A DNA stretch of 64,000 nucleotides from Dactylosporangium fulvum (lineage in GTDB: Bacteria > Actinomycetota > Actinomycetes > Mycobacteriales > Micromonosporaceae), in assembly GCF_025137375.1 (NCBI RefSeq), contig NZ_CP073720.1:7092501-7156500 (forward strand), read 5' to 3'. Positions 42,140 through 50,962 of this stretch are shown here, one piece after another. The first letter of the stretch is position 1; each line of letters opens with the position of its first letter. Position numbers and translations under genes: made by a program. Below the pieces are notes generated by a model that was given only the letters and a program-made list of their open reading frames with translations, did not search any database and had not been told where the DNA came from.

Positions 42140-43255
42140 TCAGCCGGTCGCGTGCCGGACGAAGTCCTCGTCGACCGTGATGCCGAGACCGGGACCGTCC
42201 GGAACGGACATCCGCCCGGCCGCGAAGGTGAAGGACTCGCTCGCGAGCCGGGTGCGCATCGGGTTGTCGAACCGGTCCACCTCGAGCAGCGGAGCGTCCG
42301 GTCCGACCAGTTCGGACGGCTCGGGGATGAGGCTGATCGCCTGGAGGGTGGCGGCCAGCAGCACCGCGCCGCCCCAGGCGTGCGGCACGCACTGCCGGCC
42401 GCGCAGTGCCGCGAGGTCGGCGACGAAGAGCAGTTCGCCGATCCCGCCGCAGATCGCCACGTCGGGCTGGACGATGTCGACCGGCGTGCGGTTGAGGAAG
42501 GCGTCGAACGCGCCCCGCGTCTCCAGGCCCTCGGCCGCGGCGATGGCGATGTCGAGCCCGCCGAGGTGCTCGTAGCCCGGATACGTCAGGCCGCCGCGGT
42601 ACCGGATGAGCGGCTCCTCGAGCCACCGGAAGCGGAGCTCGGCCAGGCCACGGGCGACCTCACGGGCGCGGGGGACGGCATAGGCGCCGTTGGCGTCGAC
42701 CATGAGGTCGACCTCGTCACCCACCTCGCGGCGGACCGCGGCCAGGATCGGCAGTTCGCGCGAGGGTGCGAACCGCCCGATGCGGATCTTGCAGGCGGAG
42801 AAGCCGTCACGCACAGCCGCGGAGACCTCGTCCGGCCAGCTGCGCTCGGGATCGACGCCTTCCACGTAGCCGCCGCTGGAGGCGTAGCCGCGAACGCTGT
42901 CGCGCCGGCGGCCGCCGTAGAGCGCGGAGACGGGCACCCCGAGCCGGCGGGCCCGCAGGTCGTCGAGGGCGATCGCGATCGCGCTGAGCGCGAGCTGGTC
43001 AGCGGTCGCGATCCGAAGCTCGTCGAGGAGTGGGCGGGCGTCGGTGGCGTCGCGCCCGACGAGGAGTTCACCGATCTCCTCGATGGTCGCGGCGACCCCC
43101 GCGCGGGCGTAGGTCTCGCCCCACCCGTCGAGACCGTCGCCGTCACGCAGCCGGACGAGGATGCTGCGGCGCTCGCGGTACGTGGCGCCGGACGGACCAG
43201 CCGCCGCTGCGACTGGCTGACTGAGCCGGAACACCTCGACCCGCTGGATCGCCAT
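42140..43255 (-). CDS. Enolase-superfamily enzyme (mandelate racemase/muconate lactonizing-type)
   Basis: ATG 43255 is preferred over 43294 because GAGGAG lies upstream; 371 residues. The capping domain starts IQRVEVFRLSQPV. The barrel has the Lys-x-Arg motif in FSACKIRIGR, metal ligands in LMVDANGAYA (Asp), RWLEEPLIRYR (Glu) and AIAAAEGLETRGAF (Glu), DIVQPDVAICGGIGE and the base His in CVPHAWGGAV. The Asp/His pair is typical of the mandelate-racemase subgroup, which includes racemases and acid-sugar dehydratases. As first gene of a peptide-import operon it may epimerise or dehydrate an imported compound; the reaction is not assignable. Confidence 0.9.
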   Translation of the reverse strand: MAIQRVEVFRLSQPVAAAAGPSGATYRERRSILVRLRDGDGLDGWGETYARAGVAATIEEIGELLVGRDATDARPLLDELRIATADQLALSAIAIALDDLRARRLGVPVSALYGGRRRDSVRGYASSGGYVEGVDPERSWPDEVSAAVRDGFSACKIRIGRFAPSRELPILAAVRREVGDEVDLMVDANGAYAVPRAREVARGLAELRFRWLEEPLIRYRGGLTYPGYEHLGGLDIAIAAAEGLETRGAFDAFLNRTPVDIVQPDVAICGGIGELLFVADLAALRGRQCVPHAWGGAVLLAATLQAISLIPEPSELVGPDAPLLEVDRFDNPMRTRLASESFTFAAGRMSVPDGPGLGITVDEDFVRHATG

Positions 43256-43305
43256 CTCCACGCTCCTCGTCGGCCAAGGCGCCGTGGCAGGCACCTTGAT
43301 CGACG

Positions 43306-43334
43306 AGTATGTTCAGGGACCTTCGAGGTGTCAA
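43306..43334 (-). promoter_or_regulatory. Promoter of the nine-gene reverse catabolic operon
   Basis: On the reverse strand TTGACA (43334-43329) and CATACT (43311-43306) are 17 bp apart. The transcript would start near 43299, about 44 nt before ATG 43255. The -35 box lies inside operator copy B. Confidence 0.65.
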
Positions 43335-43346
43335 TAGATTTTCGAA
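43322..43346. promoter_or_regulatory. TTCGA-N15-TCGAA operator, copy B
   Basis: The inverted repeat has arms at 43322-43326 and 43342-43346. Read on the reverse strand it is nearly identical to copy A, including CTATTGAC at the same offset. A bound protein would cover the -35 box of the enolase-Dpp operon. Confidence 0.75.
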
Positions 43347-43552
43347 TCTCAGCGATGATCTGTTACTTCACCGGCCACATTCGCGGAAGGGCGGCAGCCG
43401 CTTTTATACCGTTTTGCGGGCTTTTGAGAAGTACGGCGGGGTCGGATACGCGACGGCGAGGGCGCCCGTACCCACGCGGCAGCGCGGGTACGGGCACCTC
43501 AAACCGGACACCGGCACCGTGCGGAGGCGGAACCGGAACTGCCCGAGTCGGG

Positions 43553-43577
43553 TTCGAAAACAAACTCTGATTTCGAG
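43553..43577. promoter_or_regulatory. TTCGA-N15-TCGAG operator, copy C
   Basis: TTCGA (43553-43557) and TCGAG (43573-43577) have the same 15-bp spacing as copies A and B. The interior is not conserved except for the AAA after the left arm. The site is 41 bp upstream of the second GntR gene, consistent with autoregulation. Confidence 0.55.
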
Positions 43578-43603
43578 ATTGTGCCGATGTCTCAAGATCC
43601 TCC

Positions 43604-43609
43604 TAGACT
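43604..43609 (+). promoter_or_regulatory. Probable -10 box of the second GntR gene
   Basis: TAGACT lies 8 bp before ATG 43618, implying a nearly leaderless transcript. The -35 region is poor (TTGTGC at 19-bp spacing). Confidence 0.45.
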
Positions 43610-43617
43610 GTGCAACC

Positions 43618-44331
43618 ATGCCACGCAGTGAAACCCGCGCGGAGCGCATCTACGCCAACCTCCGCGGCGACATCCTGACCGGGCGCCTGCTCCCAGGTCA
43701 GCGGCTGCCGTTCGCCGAACTCGGCGCTCGCTACAGCACGAGCGTGGGCGTCCTCCGCGAGGCGCTGTCCCGCCTGGTCGAGCAGGGTCTCGTGCTGTCG
43801 GAGCCGCAGCTGGGCTTCCGGGTCACGCCGGTGACCGAGGAGGACCTGCGCGACCTGACGAACACCCGCATCGATATCGAGACGCTGTGCCTGCGACACG
43901 CCATCACGCACGGTGATCTCGCCTGGGAGTCCCGCCTCGTCGCGGCGTACCACACCCTCGACCGCACGCCCGAGCTCGCCTCGACCCAGCCGCCGACCGT
44001 CAACGAGGACTGGGCCGCGGCCCACGCCGCTTTCCACGCGGCACTGCTCGACGGCTGCCCGAGCCGGCGGCTACGCGACATCGCCGCCTCGCTGCGCGAC
44101 GCCTCCGAGCTCTACCGCCGCTGGTCACGCCACCTCGGCGGCGAGGACACCCGCGACATCGCCGGGGAGCACCGCGAGCTGCGCGACGCGGTCCTCGCCC
44201 GCGATGTCGAGAAGGCCGAGGCCGCACTGGCCCGGCACATCTCCTACACCACCCGGGCGCTGCTCGCCGAGGCGCCGGACGACCTCATGGCCTCCAACGA
44301 CCCCGCGCCCGCCGGCACCTCGCGACCCTGA
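43618..44331 (+). CDS. GntR-family regulator, FadR/FCD type (second of two)
   Basis: ATG 43618; 237 residues. The winged helix is RAERIYANLRGDILTGRLLP, then RLPFAELGARYSTSVGVLREALSRL, then EPQLGFRVTPVT. The FCD domain has NTRIDIETLCLRHAI, AAHAAFHAALLDGC and the final GEHRELRDAVLARDVEKAEAALARHI. It is divergent from the enolase-Dpp operon, the classic arrangement for a local repressor, and carries a copy of the TTCGA-N15-TCGA motif upstream. It is therefore the best candidate for the protein that binds all three motif copies. Confidence 0.93.
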   Translation: MPRSETRAERIYANLRGDILTGRLLPGQRLPFAELGARYSTSVGVLREALSRLVEQGLVLSEPQLGFRVTPVTEEDLRDLTNTRIDIETLCLRHAITHGDLAWESRLVAAYHTLDRTPELASTQPPTVNEDWAAAHAAFHAALLDGCPSRRLRDIAASLRDASELYRRWSRHLGGEDTRDIAGEHRELRDAVLARDVEKAEAALARHISYTTRALLAEAPDDLMASNDPAPAGTSRP

Positions 44332-44432
44332 CCCGCCGTCGCGGCGTTCGTCACCGCAGAGCCTCCGTCCAACGACCGGTCAGCTCGGCCACCCGGGCGG
44401 TGCCGGGGTGACCGGGAGTCCCGGGCATCGGG

Positions 44433-47400
44433 CTATCGGGAGGTGCCGCCGCTCGCAGCGGTGATGGGAAGTTCCACGCGCAGGCTGGTGCCCGCCCCGC
44501 GAGGGCTGTGGAGAACGATCCGGCCGCCGAGTGCCTCGACGCGGTCCTTGAGCCCGACCAGGCCGGTGCCGCCGGCGAAGTCGGCGCCGCCGATGCCGTC
44601 GTCGCGGACCGCGACGCGCAGGACGGCGTTGGCGGTGTCGGCCTCGACGGTGACCGTGACGGCCGAGGCGCACGCGTGTTTGGCCGCGTTGGTCAGCGCC
44701 TCGGCGACGACGTAGTACGCGCTGACCTCGATATGCTCGGGCGGCCGTCCCTCGGCGCGTATGTCGAGGTCGACCGGGATCGGTGAGCGGCGGGCGAGCA
44801 CGCGCAGCGCGGCGCCGAGGCCGCCCTCGGTCAGGATGGCCGGGTGGATGCCACGCGCGATCTCGCGCAGCTCGTCCAGAGCGCCGGTCGCCCCCGCGAC
44901 GGCGAGGTCGAGCTGCGCGCCGAGCGCGGGCGGCACGGCCTCCTGCGCCGCGCGCAGCTGCAGCGCCAGCGCGACCAGCCGCTGCTGGGCGCCGTCGTGC
45001 AGGTCCCGCTCGATACGTCGGCGGGTCTGGTCGGCGGTGGCGACGATCCGCGCGCGCGATGCGGTGAGCTCGGTCCGGCTGTCGGCGTTGGCGATGGCGG
45101 TGGCGATGAGCTCGGTGAAGTCGGCCAGCCGTTGCTCGGTGTCCTGGGGCAGCCGTTCGCGCCGCGACCCGACGCGCATGGCGCCCCAGACCCGGCCCTC
45201 GACCACGATCGGGTTGGCGACCGCGGATCGGAGTCCGGCGGCGATGTCCTCGGGCAGGCCCGCCGATGTCAGGTCGTCTGCCAGGTCGTCAGCGTCGCGG
45301 CGAGCCGCGCGGCCGGTGGCCTGGACCAACCCCATGGCCGAGTTGGGGTCGGGCTTGCCGCGCGAGCCCGGCTGGGAGCGGTCGAGGCCATGGCGTCCCA
45401 TCACGGTCGTGTCCCCGTCCGGCTCGAACCGTACGATCGCTGTGCTGTCGGCACCGAAGAGCGCGCCGACCTCGTCGGCGACCGCGGCGAAGACGAGGTC
45501 GGGCCTGACCCCGCGGGCGACGAGTGTCGCCACCCGCCGCAGGGCCGTCTGCTCGTCGGCGATCTGACGGAACCCGGCGTAGAGGTGGGCGTTGTCCAGG
45601 GAGACGGCGAGCTGGCCGGCGATGAGCTTGACGCCGTCGAGCCGTTCGGTGGTGAAGGCGCCGCGGATGAGCCGGTTCTCGAGCAGCAGCACCGCCTGCA
45701 GCGTGCCGCGGCTGAGGATGGGCACGGCCAGCAGCGAGCAGCGGGTGACGTCGGTGAAGTACGGGTCGCGGGCGAAGCGCTCGTCGCGGGTGGCGTCGGC
45801 CACGACGAGCGGCGCACGCATCCGCCGGGCATACCGCAGCACGGACATCGGGACCGCGCGTTCGTGGCCGGTGCCGATGTCCGTGCTGACCGGGATGACG
45901 CCGCCGTCGCCGCCGGGCGCGGGCAGCAGCCAGGCCTGCCGGTCGTCGCTCCACAGCAGCAGGTGTACGTCGGTGGCACCGGTCATCGCGCTGAGCACGT
46001 GTGCGACACGCGAATGGAGCCCTTCGACGCTGGTCTCCGAGCTCAGCGCCTGCGACGCGGACAGGATGCCGAGCAGGTCGATCGTTCCGGTCGTGACAGT
46101 GGAGCGGCGATGGGAACGATCGCGGCTCTGGTCGGCGTGCGGTCGCAGGGTGGGGTAGGCCCAGTCGAGTTGGTCGACCTTCGCGGTCGCGCCCCATGCG
46201 AGGTACTCCTGGCGGGCCTCGGCGAGCAGGTCGTAGCCTGCCTGCTCGAGGCCGTGGGCGAGGTAGAAGCGGGCCGCGCGTTCGGTGATCAGGGCCCGAT
46301 GCCATGGACGCTGACGCTGGGCGACCTCGCGCCGCGCGGCGTCGAAGCCGAGGGCGGCGACGTGGAAGTCGCCGACCGCCCAGGCCCGCTCCGCCTCGAG
46401 CAGCCGCAGCAGGTGATGGAAGTTCTCCGGCGCGTCCGCGGCGCGTGCGGCCAGCCACCGCGTCACCTCGTCCAGCTCGGACAGCAGACCGGCGCGCTCG
46501 CCATCGTGGCTGGACCGGGCCTGCCCGGCGAGGGCCAGCCCGTGCAGCAGGCGTGCCATGGCGGTCGCGTAGAAGCCCTGGTCAATAGCCGGTAGCAGCA
46601 TCGCCGCCGCGGCGTGCCGCGCCAGGCCGGTCAGATCATCAAGGATGGCGGCGGCGATCGCGCTGGTGATCTGCACCTGGAGCAGCGCCTGCGGGTTGTC
46701 GGCGTACCGGTCGAAGGGGGCTGCCTCACCGGCCGCGGCAGAGCTTTCGCCGCGCAGCACGCCGGCCAGCCACCGGTATGCCTCGAGCCACTGGACGGTC
46801 TGCTCGCTGCCGGTGCGGTGCACGAATGCCAGCCCGGCCCCCAGCTGGGTGACGAAGTCGTCCAGCGATGGTGTGCATTCCAGCAGGCCCGTCGCGGTCG
46901 TGTAGTAGGTGTATCCGGCGTTGGCCAGGTCGCCACCGGCGATCAACCCTTCGCGGGCCCGCTGAGCTGCTTGGACACTGCTTTCGACCGGTTCGAACCA
47001 GAAGTTCAGCAACGCGAACAGGAAACGCGTGTGCGAGGTGGCGGGCTCGTAGCCGCGGGCTTCGCCCAGCGCCATCAACCGCCGCAGCATCCGGTATGTG
47101 GCGGCGTAGTCGCCGTGCATCGTCGTAGCGGCGAAGCCGGTTTGGTTCACCGCGCCGAGCAGGACAGGGGCGGGGCCGTGCTCGATCCAGATCCGCAGCG
47201 CTTCCAGGCTCAGCCAGCTGGCCGTGGTGTGATCGGCGCCGATGTAGGTCGACGGCAGGATCGCCTGGATCAGGCGGCTCGCGGCGAGCAGCGTCGGGTC
47301 GGTGATTTCCGGCCGGGTCAGCTCGTCGGTGTCGTCGGTATGGTCCAGCCACCGGTACATAGCGTTGAGGCGGTGGTCGATCTCCAGCTGGAGCCGTTCC

Positions 47401-49871
47401 GCGGCCGGCATGGCGATGCCCAGCTCACGCAGCGACTTCAGACCAAGCTCGATCGCCTCCGTGAAGCGGTTTCGGTGGGTGAGGCTGCGCACCTGTACCG
47501 CCGTGGCGTCGGCACGGTCGAGGGCGGTCGTGCACATCCCCTCGATCGTGCGGTACTCCTCGTCCGCCTCGTCCAGGCGTCCCATGCTGTACAGCGCGGC
47601 GTGGCGGCCGGTGTGCACCTCGCCGAGCGCGGCGGTCTCATCCGGGTCGATCAGCCGTAGCGCGGCGGCCAGCAGCGCGTTCACCAGCGCGTAGTTCCCG
47701 ATCAGCCGCGCCTGGTCGGCGGCGCGGCGCAGCAGCCCCACCACCACCTGCCGCTCCGCGGGGTCGTCGACCGCGTCGACCACCGGCAGGTACTGCTCCG
47801 CCGCGACCGCGAACAGCTCCGGCACGACCGCCAGCCGCCGCGCCATCGCCAGCCGCAGGGTCCGGAGCCGCTGCGGGCCGAGCCCGCGCAGGGTCGCCTC
47901 GCGGATCCGGTCGTGGTGAAACCGCACCGCCTGACGCACCCCGGGCTCCACGACGAGCACACCGTCGTCGAGGGCGGGCGCCAGCCGCTGTTCCACCAGG
48001 TCCGCCGGCTCGGCGGTGGCGGTCTGCAACACGCCCAGCTCGACCCGCCCGCCAAGACCCGCCATCGCCTCCACCGTCTGCCGCGACGCCGGCGGCATAG
48101 CGGCGACCCGCGCCGCCAGCAGCCCGGCGACCTCGGACCGACCCAGATGGGCGCGCACGGCCGCCGCGTCCCAACGCCACCCGGCGGCCGTGGCGGTCAG
48201 CACGCCGTCGCGGCGCAGCGCGTTGAGCAACTCCACGATCTCGTACGGGTTGCCGGACGTGTACGGGTTGATCACGTCGACCAGGCCCTCCGCCGTGGCC
48301 CGGTCCGCGCGGAGCATCTCGGCAACCATGGTGACAGAGCCGGACACCGGGAGATTGGCCAGGCGTACGTGCCGTACTCCCGGCTGTTGACGCCATCGGG
48401 ACAGCGGCGCCGCCAGCGACTGCGCCGCGTCCACGTCGGCTTCGCGGTACGCGCCCACGAGCAGCAGGCCGTCGATCTGCTCCTCACCGAACACGAGGTC
48501 GACGAAGCCGAGCGGCGTGCGACCGGCCCACTGCAGGTCGTCGACGAACATCACCACCGGCCGCTCTCGCGACACGACCGCGCGCAACACGTCCACACCC
48601 ACTCGCTGCGCCCGAACCTGCGCGGTCAGCGGATCCCCCGCATCGGGCGGCACGGCCAGCAGCGCCGCGAACTCCGGCGTTATCGCAGTCGCCAGACCCG
48701 CGTTCGGGCCGAGCGCCTCCAAGATCCGTTCGCGAAGCTTGCCGAGGTCGCCCTCCGGCTCGGCCAGCAGCAGCCGGCCCAACGCCCGAAACGCCTGGCG
48801 GACCGCGTCGAACTCCAGATCCCGCCGGTACTGGTCGAACTTGCCTGCCATGAACCAGCCGTCGCTGCCCGTCACCACCGGCCGCAGCTCATCGACCAGC
48901 GCCGTCTTGCCCACCCCCGGCGACCCGCCGACCAGCACCCCCCGGCACCGGCCCGCCAGCGCATCCGCAAACGCCGCCGCCAGCGCCGCCACCTCGTCGT
49001 CGCGGCCCACCAGCCGCGACGGCGGCAACAGCCGCAGCGAGACATCATGCGCGCCGATCCGCAGGTCGGCGTCCCGCAACCGCTCCAGGTCGTAGACCAC
49101 GCCGTCGGCCGTCTGGTACCGGTTGTCCGGTTCCTTCTCCAGCAGATGCATGACGATCTCGGACAACGGGCCCGGCACGGCCGGATTCACCTCGGCAGGC
49201 GGCACCGGCGTCCGAGCCAGATGATCATGCGTGAGCCGCAACGGGTCCCCGGAACCGAACGGCGGCTCGCCCGTCGCCAGTTCGTACAGCGTCGCACCCA
49301 ATCCGTACAGGTCGGCGCGCTGGTCCACCGACCGGCCGGTACGCCCGGTCTGCTCCGGCGCCAGATACGCCAACGTCCCGACGATCTCGGTGTGATGCGT
49401 GAACTCGGGACGAAGCTCCGCCAACGACGAGGCCAACGCGAAGTCCACCAGGCACAGTGCGCCGTCGCGGGCGATCACGACGTTCGCCGGCGTGATGTCC
49501 CGGTGCATCACACCCCGCCGGTGCATCTCAGCCACCGCGTGGCCCAGGCCCACCGCAAGCCCGATCAGGTCGTCGACAGCCAGGGGTTTGGCCGAGCCGG
49601 CCAGGCAGGTGCCACCGACATCCTCTACCACGACCGCCCCCGGCCATTGCGGCGCCTCCACCAGTTGCGCGACGCCCGCGACGCCACGCAGCCGCTCCAG
49701 GATCGCCAGTTCGTGCCGCACGCGCCGCTGCGCATCCGGTCCCAGCGGTTCCTTGCGGATGACGGTGCGCCCAGCGAGAAACACCCGAGCAACGCGCGTG
49801 CGTTCGCTCTCGTGCAGTGTTTCGGTCCGAGCGGGTGGAACTCGGCCGGGCGGCACCTCGCCGACGCCCAT
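44433..49871 (-). CDS. Giant fusion: Ser/Thr kinase, AAA-type ATPase, TPR-like region, GAF domains, histidine kinase
   Basis: ATG 49871 is chosen for GGAGGT just upstream; 1,812 residues. Order: protein kinase-like domain (about 20-265; HRDITPANVV, DFA in place of DFG, GTLAYLAPEQTGRTGRSVDQ); AAA_16/PknK-type ATPase (about 285-480; Walker A GGSPGVGKTAL, Walker B VMFVDDLQWAG); a long helical TPR-like region to about 1290; two GAF domains (FARDPYFTDVTRCSLLAVPI; WGAMRVGSRRERLP); a HisKA_3 motif RRRIERDLHDGAQQRLVALA; and a HATPase (AEALTNAAKHA, VRDDGIGG, GLVGLKDRVEALGG). This is the trifunctional kinase/ATPase/sensor family of actinomycetes and cyanobacteria. No response regulator is adjacent. Loss of the DFG glycine may weaken kinase activity. 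Confidence 0.92.
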   Translation of the reverse strand: MGVGEVPPGRVPPARTETLHESERTRVARVFLAGRTVIRKEPLGPDAQRRVRHELAILERLRGVAGVAQLVEAPQWPGAVVVEDVGGTCLAGSAKPLAVDDLIGLAVGLGHAVAEMHRRGVMHRDITPANVVIARDGALCLVDFALASSLAELRPEFTHHTEIVGTLAYLAPEQTGRTGRSVDQRADLYGLGATLYELATGEPPFGSGDPLRLTHDHLARTPVPPAEVNPAVPGPLSEIVMHLLEKEPDNRYQTADGVVYDLERLRDADLRIGAHDVSLRLLPPSRLVGRDDEVAALAAAFADALAGRCRGVLVGGSPGVGKTALVDELRPVVTGSDGWFMAGKFDQYRRDLEFDAVRQAFRALGRLLLAEPEGDLGKLRERILEALGPNAGLATAITPEFAALLAVPPDAGDPLTAQVRAQRVGVDVLRAVVSRERPVVMFVDDLQWAGRTPLGFVDLVFGEEQIDGLLLVGAYREADVDAAQSLAAPLSRWRQQPGVRHVRLANLPVSGSVTMVAEMLRADRATAEGLVDVINPYTSGNPYEIVELLNALRRDGVLTATAAGWRWDAAAVRAHLGRSEVAGLLAARVAAMPPASRQTVEAMAGLGGRVELGVLQTATAEPADLVEQRLAPALDDGVLVVEPGVRQAVRFHHDRIREATLRGLGPQRLRTLRLAMARRLAVVPELFAVAAEQYLPVVDAVDDPAERQVVVGLLRRAADQARLIGNYALVNALLAAALRLIDPDETAALGEVHTGRHAALYSMGRLDEADEEYRTIEGMCTTALDRADATAVQVRSLTHRNRFTEAIELGLKSLRELGIAMPAAERLQLEIDHRLNAMYRWLDHTDDTDELTRPEITDPTLLAASRLIQAILPSTYIGADHTTASWLSLEALRIWIEHGPAPVLLGAVNQTGFAATTMHGDYAATYRMLRRLMALGEARGYEPATSHTRFLFALLNFWFEPVESSVQAAQRAREGLIAGGDLANAGYTYYTTATGLLECTPSLDDFVTQLGAGLAFVHRTGSEQTVQWLEAYRWLAGVLRGESSAAAGEAAPFDRYADNPQALLQVQITSAIAAAILDDLTGLARHAAAAMLLPAIDQGFYATAMARLLHGLALAGQARSSHDGERAGLLSELDEVTRWLAARAADAPENFHHLLRLLEAERAWAVGDFHVAALGFDAARREVAQRQRPWHRALITERAARFYLAHGLEQAGYDLLAEARQEYLAWGATAKVDQLDWAYPTLRPHADQSRDRSHRRSTVTTGTIDLLGILSASQALSSETSVEGLHSRVAHVLSAMTGATDVHLLLWSDDRQAWLLPAPGGDGGVIPVSTDIGTGHERAVPMSVLRYARRMRAPLVVADATRDERFARDPYFTDVTRCSLLAVPILSRGTLQAVLLLENRLIRGAFTTERLDGVKLIAGQLAVSLDNAHLYAGFRQIADEQTALRRVATLVARGVRPDLVFAAVADEVGALFGADSTAIVRFEPDGDTTVMGRHGLDRSQPGSRGKPDPNSAMGLVQATGRAARRDADDLADDLTSAGLPEDIAAGLRSAVANPIVVEGRVWGAMRVGSRRERLPQDTEQRLADFTELIATAIANADSRTELTASRARIVATADQTRRRIERDLHDGAQQRLVALALQLRAAQEAVPPALGAQLDLAVAGATGALDELREIARGIHPAILTEGGLGAALRVLARRSPIPVDLDIRAEGRPPEHIEVSAYYVVAEALTNAAKHACASAVTVTVEADTANAVLRVAVRDDGIGGADFAGGTGLVGLKDRVEALGGRIVLHSPRGAGTSLRVELPITAASGGTSR

Positions 49872-50041
49872 CCGACACCTCCGCGGACGGTCGGATCTCA
49901 TCTCATACCGTACTCAAGACTTGTTTGCGGGCGAAGGTGACTGTTCACGGCGCCACGCCCAGCGCTCGTGACCGGTCTGCCATCGAGCCGCCCGGCTGCT
50001 TGCGTCGTGCCCGCGACACATCAGCATGAGGACAGGGGGTG

Positions 50042-50962
50042 CTACCGGACCGAGCCGGCGATCATGCTGTGCAGGAAAAACCGTTGGAACAGGAAGAAGA
50101 CCAGCAGCGGAACCGCCATCGACACGAGCGCACCGGGAGCGATGACGTCGATGTTGGAGGGGAACGACCGCATCTGCTCCTGGAGCACCGACGTGATCGG
50201 CGCATTGTCCGAGCGGGCGAAGACGAGGGCGACGATCAGGTCGTTCCACACCCACACGAACTGGAAGACCGCCAGCGACGCGAGCGCCGGCTTGCCCATT
50301 GGCAGCACGATCCGGCGGAAGATCGCGAACTCGCTGCCGCCGTCGATCCGCGCGGCCTCGATGAGGTCCGACGGGATTCCCACGTAGAAGTTGCGGAGGA
50401 GGAAGACGGCGAACGGCAGACCGAACGCGACGTGGAAGGCCACCACCGCGGGGATGGTGCCGGACAGACCGAGCAGCCGGAACAGCCGCGCGTCGGGGAT
50501 GACCGCCATCTGCACCGGCACGGCGATCAGCCCGGCGAGCAGCAGCGTCACCGCGTGCCGGCCGCGGAATTCCAGCCACGCCAGCGGATACGCGGCGGCG
50601 GCGGCGATCGCCACCACGAGCACGGTCGACGGGACCGAGATGAGCACCGTGTTCCACAGGGCATGGATGATCCGGCCGTCGGCGACCAGGCCCTGGTAGT
50701 TGCGCAGCGTCAGCTGGGTCGGCGCGCCCAGGACCGTCCACCAGCCGGTGTCGCTGTTGTCGGCCGGGCTGCGCAGGCTGGCAACGGCGAGGCCGAGGGT
50801 CGGCACGAGCCACCACAGGCCGATGGCGACGAGGGCGACCTGGGCGGCACCACGGCCGAGCCGCCGCACGGCCCGGACCGTCAGGCTCACCCGGGGCCGG
50901 CCGGTCGGTTCGGTGCCGGCGGGCTGCAGCTCCGGCACGGCGACCGGGGTGAAGATGCTCAA
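50042..50962 (-). CDS. Carbohydrate ABC transporter permease, MalG type
   Basis: TTG 50962 overlaps the MalF-type stop (TTGA) and has AAGGAG 7 bp upstream; 306 residues. Six transmembrane helices are visible. The EAA loop is DLIEAARIDGGSEFAIFRRIVLPMGKPAL. The C-terminal FFLFQRFFLHSMIAGSVR is typical of MalG/UgpE-type permeases. It is the last gene of the four-gene sugar importer operon. Confidence 0.92.
   Translation of the reverse strand: MSIFTPVAVPELQPAGTEPTGRPRVSLTVRAVRRLGRGAAQVALVAIGLWWLVPTLGLAVASLRSPADNSDTGWWTVLGAPTQLTLRNYQGLVADGRIIHALWNTVLISVPSTVLVVAIAAAAAYPLAWLEFRGRHAVTLLLAGLIAVPVQMAVIPDARLFRLLGLSGTIPAVVAFHVAFGLPFAVFLLRNFYVGIPSDLIEAARIDGGSEFAIFRRIVLPMGKPALASLAVFQFVWVWNDLIVALVFARSDNAPITSVLQEQMRSFPSNIDVIAPGALVSMAVPLLVFFLFQRFFLHSMIAGSVR

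Noticed and set aside
47913..49940. A forward open frame of 675 codons opposite the giant kinase gene
   Set aside because: The reverse strand encodes intact kinase and ATPase motifs over the whole length; the forward product is compositionally biased and motif-free.
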